Origin: Pelosinus fermentans
GTDB taxonomy: Bacteria; Bacillota; Negativicutes; DSM-13327
Length of the DNA stretch: 26,012 nt
Direction of reading: 5' to 3'
NCBI GenBank assembly: GCA_002434245.1
Contig: DJJR01000073.1
Location: 1 to 26,012, forward strand
How positions within the stretch are numbered: position 1 is the stretch's first letter; each line of letters starts with the position of its first letter. The position numbers and the translations under genes are program-made. Shown piece after piece: positions 8,273 to 14,883 of this stretch. Below the pieces are notes generated by a model that saw only the letters and a program-made list of their open reading frames with translations, was not told where the DNA came from and searched no databases.

Positions 8273-8296
8273 AATTATCTAAAAAAACAGATAATT
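8273..8296 (-). other. A/T-rich hairpin in the leader region of the regulator gene
   Basis: A perfect 8-base inverted repeat (AATTATCT/AGATAATT) around an A/T loop lies 50-73 bases upstream of the TTG start at 8223, and on the minus strand it is followed by TTTAAT. It could be a weak attenuator or just composition. The rest of 8224-8460 shows no gene, and I could not find a convincing promoter for the regulator. Confidence 0.25.
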
Positions 8297-8461
8297 CACA
8301 TTCCCTGTATTCCACACATTTTCTCAAATCCCCTCTGTCCGGATTAAATCAATTATTTCACACTTGAGAAAATAATAGCTTTCACAAAAGGGACTGTCTT
8401 TCATTCTTTTGCATTTTGAGGCAGCCTCTGTAATCCAACCTCTTTCATTTTAAAATAAACC

Positions 8462-8491
8462 TTGACATCAAATTCCAGCAAAGTTTATAAT
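8462..8491 (+). promoter_or_regulatory. Sigma-70-type promoter of the tetR gene
   Basis: A perfect TTGACA (8462-8467) and perfect TATAAT (8486-8491) are separated by 18 bases. Transcription would begin near 8498, giving a very short leader. The near-palindrome at 8492-8505 covers the predicted start point. Confidence 0.85.
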
Positions 8492-8505
8492 TTGACTTAA
8501 ATCAA
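8492..8505. promoter_or_regulatory. Putative TetR operator 1 (autoregulatory)
   Basis: TTGACTTAAATCAA is a 14-base near-palindrome directly after the tetR -10 box. The same motif with one change (TTGACTTTAATCAA) recurs at 9208-9221 at the promoter of the next gene. Two shared copies flanking tetR, each at a promoter, suggest the operator of the encoded TetR protein. Confidence 0.6.
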
Positions 8506-8522
8506 TTAATGAGGTGATGGCC

Positions 8523-9143
8523 ATAGCACGTCCTCCACAAGATCCCCAAATACGAATAGCCGAGATCCTGGATGCTGCCGAACCGCTGTTTTATGCCAAT
8601 GGCTATCATGAAACAGCAATCAGTGACATCGTGAAAAAAATGGGAGTTGCTCAAGGAACACTTTATTACTACTTTAAATCGAAGGAGGAAATATTAGAAG
8701 CACTGATTAATCGCCACATGTCCACATTCACATCGGCATTCGAGCCGATCATTGATTCCCACAGCATTGCTCCTCCTCAAAAAATCGAATCTGTAATACA
8801 GGCGATCTTCTGTACCATTCAATACAAAGACGGTCTATTGCTTGATTTCTTATATGATGATCGGACTTTGCATCTCGTAGATAAATTATCCCGTCAAGGT
8901 AAACAATTAGTGGCACCTTTTCTGCTAAAAATCATCGAGGAAGGCAAGCATCAAAACTATTTTCATGTTTCCCATCCCAAAGCAGCAATGAATTTGATTT
9001 TGTCCATCCTTGATTGCTTAATTGATGCAATTTATGAAAAATCACCTGTCGATCTGTTGACCTGCCAGTTTAAGCTTGCAGAAGATCTCATGGCAAAAGC
9101 ATTAGGGATGCAAGAAGGCAAAATACACATCGTTAATCAATAA
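8523..9143 (+). CDS. TetR/AcrR family transcriptional regulator
   Basis: A TetR-type repressor of about 206 residues. The N-terminal HTH (ILDAAEPLFYANGYHETAISDIVKKMGVAQGTLYYYFKSKEEIL, about residues 14-57, quoted here only as IAEILDAAEPLF and GTLYYYFKSKEEIL) matches the family. The ligand-binding half (about 65-206) is helical and not informative. Start choice is unusual: GTG (8514) and ATG (8517) overlap or abut the only ribosome site, GAGGTG at 8511-8516, whereas ATA at 8523 has ideal six-base spacing and would give the MARPP N-terminus common in close relatives. I therefore place the start at ATA, with ATG 8517 as the conservative alternative. It has its own promoter, a probable autoregulatory operator and a downstream terminator. 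Ligand unknown. Confidence 0.88.
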   Translation: MARPPQDPQIRIAEILDAAEPLFYANGYHETAISDIVKKMGVAQGTLYYYFKSKEEILEALINRHMSTFTSAFEPIIDSHSIAPPQKIESVIQAIFCTIQYKDGLLLDFLYDDRTLHLVDKLSRQGKQLVAPFLLKIIEEGKHQNYFHVSHPKAAMNLILSILDCLIDAIYEKSPVDLLTCQFKLAEDLMAKALGMQEGKIHIVNQ

Positions 9144-9152
9144 TTCAAAGCA

Positions 9153-9199
9153 CTAAAAAAACGCCATTCCGTCAATAACTGGATGGATGGTTTTTTTAG
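9153..9199 (+). terminator. Intrinsic terminator after tetR
   Basis: CTAAAAAAAC at 9153-9162 pairs with GTTTTTTTAG at 9190-9199, with partly paired GCCATTCC/GGATGGAT inside. The T run on both strands could make it bidirectional. It begins 9 bases after the tetR stop codon. Confidence 0.75.
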
Positions 9200-9207
9200 C
9201 TAATTAA

Positions 9208-9236
9208 TTGACTTTAATCAACTAATTAGCTTTAAT
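9208..9236 (+). promoter_or_regulatory. Promoter of the 73-residue gene with overlapping TetR operator 2
   Basis: TTGACT (9208-9213) and TTTAAT (9231-9236) are spaced 17 bases apart. The -35 box is inside TTGACTTTAATCAA (9208-9221), the second copy of the putative TetR operator, so binding would block RNA polymerase. The pattern continues into ACTAATTAGC, matching copy 1 at 17 of 19 positions. Confidence 0.6.
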
Positions 9237-9323
9237 AGCTACTATCAACTACGTGCACATTCATTAAGCAGCTGTGCTGTTATTGACAAGCATCATTAAC
9301 CTATAACTAAGGAGGTATCGCAG

Positions 9324-9545
9324 ATGTGTAATACAATCATTCATGGAATACCCGTGGAATCAGATCCTTCCTTATCAATGGAAGAAATCAACAAGCTGGT
9401 TTGCGAGGTCATTCAATCCTGGACCTGGGAAGGCAGAAAACTGGGAAAAGTTGAGATTAAACGTGATGGGCAATGGATGCAGGTCCATTCTTATGAACAA
9501 CCTTTTATCCAACTTGTCCCCCTGAGAGCAACATTACAGGAGTAA
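9324..9545 (+). CDS. Small hypothetical protein (73 residues)
   Basis: I do not recognise this protein. It is supported by a strong AAGGAGG ribosome site 10 bases upstream, a plausible promoter and position between tetR and the LptA-like gene. It begins MCNTIIHGIPVES, is acidic in its N-terminal half with a predicted helix (MEEINKLVCEVIQSW), then has a basic/beta-like part (GKVEIKRDGQWMQV) and ends LRATLQE. There is no signal peptide or membrane segment, and it has two cysteines (residues 2 and 27). The putative TetR operator at its promoter makes it a likely direct target of the neighbouring repressor. Function unknown. Confidence 0.7.
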   Translation: MCNTIIHGIPVESDPSLSMEEINKLVCEVIQSWTWEGRKLGKVEIKRDGQWMQVHSYEQPFIQLVPLRATLQE

Positions 9546-9671
9546 TCATGCAACCATCTCATTGATTTAGAAAAGTTCAATAGTAAAAAATAGAATCTTT
9601 TTGCGAATGATCAAGAGCTAAGAAAATAAACCTGCTAACAGAACCTTAGCAGCTCGGGAGGTCAATCAAAT

Positions 9672-10154
9672 ATGAACCATAAAATTTTATTATCCCTCAT
9701 CTTGCTTTTGTGTCTTTTGGTCAGCACAACAACAGCTTTCGCTGCCAAGCCTATCATCAACGCTGATAACACCTACTACGATGTAAATACCGGACTTTAT
9801 ATGCTACAAGGCAATGTGTACATTGAAGTTGCTAACCGCATTATAACGGCGGGTCAGGCAAAAGTCAGTCTCAGTTCACTGGAAGTCTGGGGCTCAGGCG
9901 GCATAACCCTTACACAAGATAATATTTATCTTACGGCCGGCAGCGTTTACGTATATGGCAGTCAGAAGAAGGCTATGCTTGAAGGCGGCGTGACATTTAA
10001 GCAGCCTAACTTAACGATAACTTCTGATACTGCAAACTTTAACTGGCGTACTAAACTAGGGATATTCAACGGGCACGTACAGATTACCCAAGATAATAAC
10101 ACTTGGTCAGCAGACTCTGCAACCTATAATATCGAGACCAATACGCTGCAATAG
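9672..10154 (+). CDS. LptA/OstA-like periplasmic protein
   Basis: A 160-residue exported protein with a clear signal peptide (MNHKILLSLILLLCLLVSTT, cleavage near AFA-A at about 25) followed by a single OstA/LptA-type beta-jellyroll. The repeated short pattern of the fold is visible: ADNTYYDVNTGLYMLQGNV, AGQAKVSLSSLEVWGSGG, AGSVYVYGSQKKAMLEGG and DTANFNWRTKLGIFNGHV. LptA carries lipopolysaccharide across the periplasm in diderm bacteria, so the gene supports an outer membrane. It is not next to other lpt genes, so it may be an accessory paralogue. A GGGAGG ribosome site lies 11 bases upstream, and a small 7-bp hairpin (9632-9652, CTGCTAA/TTAGCAG) just before it. It could be co-transcribed with the 73-residue gene 126 bases upstream. 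Confidence 0.82.
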   Translation: MNHKILLSLILLLCLLVSTTTAFAAKPIINADNTYYDVNTGLYMLQGNVYIEVANRIITAGQAKVSLSSLEVWGSGGITLTQDNIYLTAGSVYVYGSQKKAMLEGGVTFKQPNLTITSDTANFNWRTKLGIFNGHVQITQDNNTWSADSATYNIETNTLQ

Positions 10155-10173
10155 GCTCATCAGTCCGTTTTAA

Positions 10174-10481
10174 CCTGAAGCGAAATGTAGATGCGCATGC
10201 AAACGAGTTATCCGTGTGCATGAAGCATTAAAGGATGAGTACCAGAAAATACTACCAGACTATGTTATAGCTGATACACAGGCAACCCCAAATGCATGGC
10301 GGGAAGTGCTGTCGCCTCCGGCTGTCGATGGGCCATTATCTCTGAGGTAAGCGCTTTTCGTGTAAAACAAGAAAGACGCACTTATTACACAACAGTAACC
10401 CAGGCTATGTATGGTGTCACCACCGACACTGTCGCTGACAGAGCATCCTCAACATCTATCATACTCTCCCAAAGAAATTAA
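10174..10481 (+). pseudogene. Decayed, frameshifted coding remnant of unknown family
   Basis: Two overlapping reading frames appear to be pieces of one protein. The first (10174-10350) reads RVIRVHEALKDEYQ, ILPDYVIADTQATPNAW, REVLSPPAVDGPLSL and then stops. The second (in frame with 10296, meaningful from about 10345 to 10481) continues EVSAFRVKQERRTYYTTVTQ, AMYGVTTDTVADRA. The amino-acid make-up looks like real protein, neither frame has a good start or ribosome site, and a frameshift near 10345 would join them. I do not recognise the family. It fills the gap between the LptA-like gene and the convergent DUF1593 gene. Confidence 0.35.
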
Positions 10482-10494
10482 AACACAAAATCCC

Positions 10495-12033
10495 TTACTC
10501 ACCAATAGTAACAATAACATGCTGATATCGTGTCATAGGTGGTACACCATTATCAGTTACTTCAAGAATCAGATGAATCGTATCACCGATTTTTGCATCT
10601 TGTGGAATTTTAATGTCGATCTCTTTGCGACCAGCATGTTTCAATTCTAATACGCCTTGATATGTACCAGCTTCTTGATATTGCCACCATTTATAGTTGA
10701 GTTTATCACCATCTGGATCAGTTGCTGTACCTGATAATTTTATTTTTTGTCCAGCTTTTGCTGTAATATCTAGCTTATCTTTCACTGAAACTTTTGGTGC
10801 GTGATTTGCTTTGTCGTAGTCTTCTGTCATCCAAAGCACTCTTGCGGCAAAATCATTTTGGATGGCATTTACCCAGCGTGTCTGCGGGTAGCTTTTATCA
10901 AATTGCTTTGTATGTGGATTGTAATCGGCAACATTTTCGCCATCTTCCCAACGATTTTTATTTGTTGGCGATTTAATCAAACGCCCTGACCAGCCACCGC
11001 TGGCTGGATTTTCTAAAGAACGCATGCCTACATCAATAAGGTGCAGATATGCTGGTGTATCGCCTTCGGAGATAAAGTCATATTGACCACGACCACTTTT
11101 TTTCATATAATCAATATCGCCGTATTTATCATCAGAATCCTCAGTAATCGCATGACCATCGCCCCATACCATATATTCATCCATCAATGGACCATGACCA
11201 TATTTGATATTTTTCGCCATCCATTTTCCTTGTAGATATGGTTTCAACTCTTCAGGTACTGTTTTAGGCCAATCGTAGGCAAAGCACCAAAATTGTGCAG
11301 AGTTATAAAGTACTTTAATATCTGGCCAAGTCTTCGCAATATATTTTTGGTAAGTTGCATCTTGGTCTAGAATTGCATAAATAACAGCCTTTTTCGCTAC
11401 TTTTGCATAGATTGCATCCCACTCTGGTGTATTGTTATATTCATCTTCGATGGCTTTTAATGCACGAGCAATCGTATTCGTCCCGCCCCACACCTGCAAA
11501 TATACTGGTTCTGTTCCTGCATCGAGCAATATGTTTTTGATGTGGTCAGAACCTTCTGTATCCTTTTCCATTTCTCCTTCAAAATCAATATTGCCGACTT
11601 TGACTTTTGCTAATAAAGCTTCTGGCGCAGGGTAATTTTTATCATGTTTTAAAAGATTTTGGTAGACTTCTCCATACTTACCAATAAAGTTTTGAATCCA
11701 CTCTGCACCGCACCAGCGAAGGTCTGTTTTTTCACCATACCAATCACGTGTTAATGGCATTTCAGAAATGAACTTCGTTCCCTTACCATCGCCTTTATAA
11801 TGCCATTGTGAACTGCTATAAATAATACCATCTACATTCATTTCATTGGTATACAATAGAAAACGTAAAAACGAATCCATATCATCAATTTCACCATCTG
11901 TTGTCACGATAGTTCTTGCTTTGTGCTGTTGTGTTTGTACAATATCACTCGCAACTGCTTGTGCGCTGTAAGTCATCGTCATCCCCACTGTTATTGCTAA
12001 AAGCACTGCTTTTTTTAATCTATTTAATTTCAT
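10495..12033 (-). CDS. Secreted Sde182/DUF1593 nucleoside-hydrolase-like protein
   Basis: A 512-residue exported protein of the DUF1593 family (cellulose-binding Sde182-like). After a signal peptide (about 1-29, ending SAQAVAS) comes a nucleoside-hydrolase-like domain, with the Asp-rich metal/ribose site TTDGEIDDMDSF at about 44-55 and WGGTNTIARAL further on. The C-terminus (about 415-512) is a beta-sandwich beginning NHAPKVSVKDKLDI, with ATDPDGDKLNYKWWQY. Relatives bind cellulose or plant material; catalytic activity of the family is not established to my knowledge. The start is the ATG at 12033, nine bases after GAGGA; a TTG three codons earlier overlaps that site. It is the last gene of the secreted-hydrolase block and converges on the pseudogene at 10174-10481. 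A degraded piece of a second copy lies at 12973-13053. Confidence 0.88.
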   Translation of the reverse strand: MKLNRLKKAVLLAITVGMTMTYSAQAVASDIVQTQQHKARTIVTTDGEIDDMDSFLRFLLYTNEMNVDGIIYSSSQWHYKGDGKGTKFISEMPLTRDWYGEKTDLRWCGAEWIQNFIGKYGEVYQNLLKHDKNYPAPEALLAKVKVGNIDFEGEMEKDTEGSDHIKNILLDAGTEPVYLQVWGGTNTIARALKAIEDEYNNTPEWDAIYAKVAKKAVIYAILDQDATYQKYIAKTWPDIKVLYNSAQFWCFAYDWPKTVPEELKPYLQGKWMAKNIKYGHGPLMDEYMVWGDGHAITEDSDDKYGDIDYMKKSGRGQYDFISEGDTPAYLHLIDVGMRSLENPASGGWSGRLIKSPTNKNRWEDGENVADYNPHTKQFDKSYPQTRWVNAIQNDFAARVLWMTEDYDKANHAPKVSVKDKLDITAKAGQKIKLSGTATDPDGDKLNYKWWQYQEAGTYQGVLELKHAGRKEIDIKIPQDAKIGDTIHLILEVTDNGVPPMTRYQHVIVTIGE

Positions 12034-12107
12034 TATAATCAATCCTCATCGCAGCAAAGCTTTCCTATATTTATTTACCTCGTTTTCATGGCTAAATCGT
12101 CATTATA

Positions 12108-12928
12108 TTATTTATGCTGTGCTGCAAGCCATTCCATAAGCGTAACCTGGCGACCGTCAATCATACTTATACATTCATTGTTGTAAACGCTTTGTTGGCT
12201 GAGATAGGAATCGTCGGGTCATTGCCGCCTTCACCCATGCCATGAAGCCAGATAATCAACGGGTTCTTTTTATTATCCTTTGCCGGTTCAAAACTTGCAT
12301 ACTTCATCGTGATATCATCATTAGTTTCTTCACTGAACGTAAAATCGTCAACGATTGGGCTGATATTACCAAGCAAATTAGTCACTACCAAATCATCGAT
12401 TGTGCCTTTTTGCGCTGCAATTGTTTTTATCTGCGTAATCATATAATCGCACTGCACCCAGTCATTATGCATTGTTTTAATATTGAAATTAAGCGGCGAG
12501 CCGAGCGTGAGCGTCGGACCTACCTTCATTTCGATAACGGCATAGCGACCGTATTTTACTCTGTTACCGTCTTTATCGGCGATATAGGCATTTGTAATTT
12601 CACGATAGCCTTCTGTATCGCCTAAAATCTTCATGTCGCCCACCGATGACGAAAGCTTGGTATACATATCTTTGGCCTGAGCATTGGCAACTACTGTCGG
12701 AATTCTCCGCTTTACATAAACCTTGAATGTATCCTGATCAACTGCACTTGCCGCAATATTTTCCCCAAGGTCTACGATAACTCTTGGAATCGCAGCGCCC
12801 CAATCATGGACTTCTGTAACAGTACGATAAGTCGGTACTGCAAAACTCGCTGAAGCACCGACCGTAAAACCAACGCTCAGCAATGCCACCGCTATGGGAC
12901 TTAAATATCTCCATGGTGTTTTCCTCAT
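12108..12928 (-). pseudogene. Secreted esterase with N-terminal Ig-like domain, internally deleted and frameshifted
   Basis: The open part (12167-12928, 253 codons) has an AAGGAG ribosome site, a signal peptide (MRKTPWRYLSPIAVALLSVG, through ASASFA), an Ig-like N-terminal domain as in EstA-type esterases, and the start of an alpha/beta-hydrolase domain with the oxyanion motif WLHGMGEGGND (His about 229). It stops soon after. In another frame, overlapping from 12188 to 12108, is the natural C-terminus of such an esterase (VYNNECISMIDGRQVTLMEW, then LAAQHK and stop). An out-of-frame internal deletion near 12185 therefore removed the nucleophile Ser, acid and His part. The product, if made, cannot be a working esterase. 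The gene lies between the DUF1593 gene and a DUF1593 remnant in the same orientation. Confidence 0.75.
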
Positions 12929-12972
12929 ATTATTTCTCTCCTTTATTATCATACTAGCGGGAACAATAGTAT

Positions 12973-13053
12973 TATGCTCATTTTATCGGTATACAATAAA
13001 ACCCACAAAAATGAATCCATATCATTATTTTTAATAACAATTGTAATAATCAT
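12973..13053 (-). pseudogene. Remnant of a second DUF1593 gene
   Basis: The minus strand reads TIVIKNNDMDSFLWVLLYTDKM, matching the N-terminal active-site region TDGEIDDMDSFLRFLLYTNEM of the protein encoded at 10495-12033. The DNA is also similar (for example GAATCCATATCAT and GGTATACAAT are shared). No further homology was seen on either side, so only a fragment of about 27 codons survives. It indicates an earlier duplication or a lost DUF1593 gene next to the esterase. Confidence 0.6.
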
Positions 13054-13109
13054 CCCAGATCTCTGTAAAACCTGAATCATTGGTCCGAACAAGTACAAAA
13101 ATGTAAATA

Positions 13110-13153
13110 AAATGACCCTGCCATCACTGAATAAAATGCTGCCGGGGTCATTT
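13110..13153 (-). terminator. Intrinsic terminator after the type-B carboxylesterase gene
   Basis: AAATGACCC (13110-13118) pairs with GGGTCATTT (13145-13153), with A and T runs on both sides, so it could work in either direction. It lies 86 bases downstream of the carboxylesterase stop codon and separates that gene from the pseudogene block. Confidence 0.7.
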
Positions 13154-13238
13154 TTTAACACCTTGTTATGATCGTTTGTGATAAAAAGATCTGATTACGA
13201 TGAAGATTTGATGCAAAAAATGAATTTTTTATGTATTT

Positions 13239-14855
13239 CTATTTATATTCATCCAATTTTTCTTCTATAACATCAATGAAGTAGTTTAATTTATCATCTT
13301 CAGCCATCTTTTGCATTTCTGGATGAGGACCTAAAGCCATAAACAGCTCCTGCTGCTTATCATAATGCCCCCAAAAAGGCAATTTTTTTCCATTAGGATT
13401 TCCTGTTTTGACAAAATTTACCCAATAAGATGACATAACGTCAGATAGTTCTTGATCTACATTTTCCCACGGCCGCTCAGTAGATTTTAATGTCTGGAAT
13501 ATATATTCTATCTCTGACGAATGAAAAGCGCCATAATATGCACTGTTACGACCTGGTAGTTTACGATTAAAACAATATAAATAAGTCTTCTTATAATTTT
13601 TTTCATTCAAACGTGCAAGATAATACGCTGCTGCTGCATAGCTGTCCGTAGTACTATCAATTTTAGCCTGCAACGATTGCTCATCCGTCTCGCATGGATA
13701 TAATTCAAAAAATCGATTGGCTTTATTTCCATAACGATATTCTCCTTCTTTTTTAAAATCATTAAGAGAAAAATGATCGGGCACCAAGCTTGTCGCTTCA
13801 TTAGCATTAAATCCAATCAACAAAGGTATCGTATCCTTATTTCCTTCTGCAAAATGCTGAATCATCTCATTCGAAATAATTTTTCCATCTACAATAGGCG
13901 CGAATCCCATTTTTAAGTAGTCTGCCATATTACCAAGGAGATCTTCAGCAGGCATTCGTCTTAATTCTTCAATTGACTTCACACCATGCATGCTCGCATA
14001 TTGTACACCACTTTGTTCTGAAACCGACAACTCTTTAGGAAATCGATAATTTGCCCCCATACCACCACTTTCGAGAATAGCCTTATTGAACAAACCCTTA
14101 GCTAAATCAGACAACATTAAATACTGAATATTAAAACTGCCTGCTGATTGCCCTGCCAAAGTAACATTATCAGGATCTCCTCCAAATGCTTCAATATTAT
14201 TTTGCACCCATTTCAATGCACAAATTTGATCAAGCAATGCATAATTTCCAGATGTATTAGAATCTGCCTCCCTACTTAACTCTGAATGAGCAAGATAGCC
14301 AAAAACACCTAAACGGTAATTTATTGTAACAACAACTATTCCTTTTTTCGCCAATTCAGATCCATTAAAAGATGGTAAAGAACCTTGACCTTGAACAAAC
14401 CCGCCTCCGTGTATCCAGACCATGACAGGGCGTTTCTCATCTGAAGTTTCAGCTGGGGTCCAGACATTTAAATACAGGCAATCTTCGCTCTGCTTTTCTT
14501 CTTCTGGATAATATTCCAATTGATAAAAACTGCCTTTCGGTGGCGGAAATTGTGGACAAATGGGACCAAATTCATCTGCTTTCCTAACACCCTTCCAAGG
14601 TGCTGGCGCCTGGGGTGGACGCCAACGCAAATACCCTACTGGAGGTGCTGCATATGGTATACCTTTAAACACGGTAGCTTTTGAATCTGGTTCAGTTACT
14701 CCCGATAAAAATCCACTTTCTATTTTTACTACTTTAGAAAAATGGCTATTTTCCGCCTCTACATAATGCATAGAATATCCATAATACAGTAAGCCAACTA
14801 CTAGAATAAACATCGTTTTTATCGTAATTTTACTTGTACCTATTCTCACTAGCAT
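13239..14855 (-). CDS. Secreted/membrane-anchored type-B carboxylesterase
   Basis: A 538-residue member of the type-B carboxylesterase/lipase family (para-nitrobenzyl esterase-like), hydrolysing carboxylic esters. A hydrophobic N-terminal segment (about 11-28, TMFILVVGLLYYGYS) gives export or a membrane anchor. Family blocks seen are FKGIPYAAPPVGYLRW (about 63-78), SEDCLYLNVW (about 123-132), the oxyanion hole HGGGF (149-153), the nucleophile elbow GQSAG with Ser237, the acid Glu353 in FNANE and the base His445 in FHSSE, so the triad is complete. The start ATG has GAGGAGG upstream. It follows the CocE-type gene by 28 bases and is probably co-transcribed with it. The substrate may be an acyl or aryl ester of plant material, which is inferred from neighbours only. 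Confidence 0.92.
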   Translation of the reverse strand: MLVRIGTSKITIKTMFILVVGLLYYGYSMHYVEAENSHFSKVVKIESGFLSGVTEPDSKATVFKGIPYAAPPVGYLRWRPPQAPAPWKGVRKADEFGPICPQFPPPKGSFYQLEYYPEEEKQSEDCLYLNVWTPAETSDEKRPVMVWIHGGGFVQGQGSLPSFNGSELAKKGIVVVTINYRLGVFGYLAHSELSREADSNTSGNYALLDQICALKWVQNNIEAFGGDPDNVTLAGQSAGSFNIQYLMLSDLAKGLFNKAILESGGMGANYRFPKELSVSEQSGVQYASMHGVKSIEELRRMPAEDLLGNMADYLKMGFAPIVDGKIISNEMIQHFAEGNKDTIPLLIGFNANEATSLVPDHFSLNDFKKEGEYRYGNKANRFFELYPCETDEQSLQAKIDSTTDSYAAAAYYLARLNEKNYKKTYLYCFNRKLPGRNSAYYGAFHSSEIEYIFQTLKSTERPWENVDQELSDVMSSYWVNFVKTGNPNGKKLPFWGHYDKQQELFMALGPHPEMQKMAEDDKLNYFIDVIEEKLDEYK

Positions 14856-14883
14856 TCCATCGCCTCCTCAGATAAAAGAAAAA

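Noticed and set aside
8375..8432. GGGACTGTC ... GGCAGCCTC pairing between the two divergent regulators as a terminator
   Set aside because: Many wobble pairs, no T tract in position, and no gene ends there.
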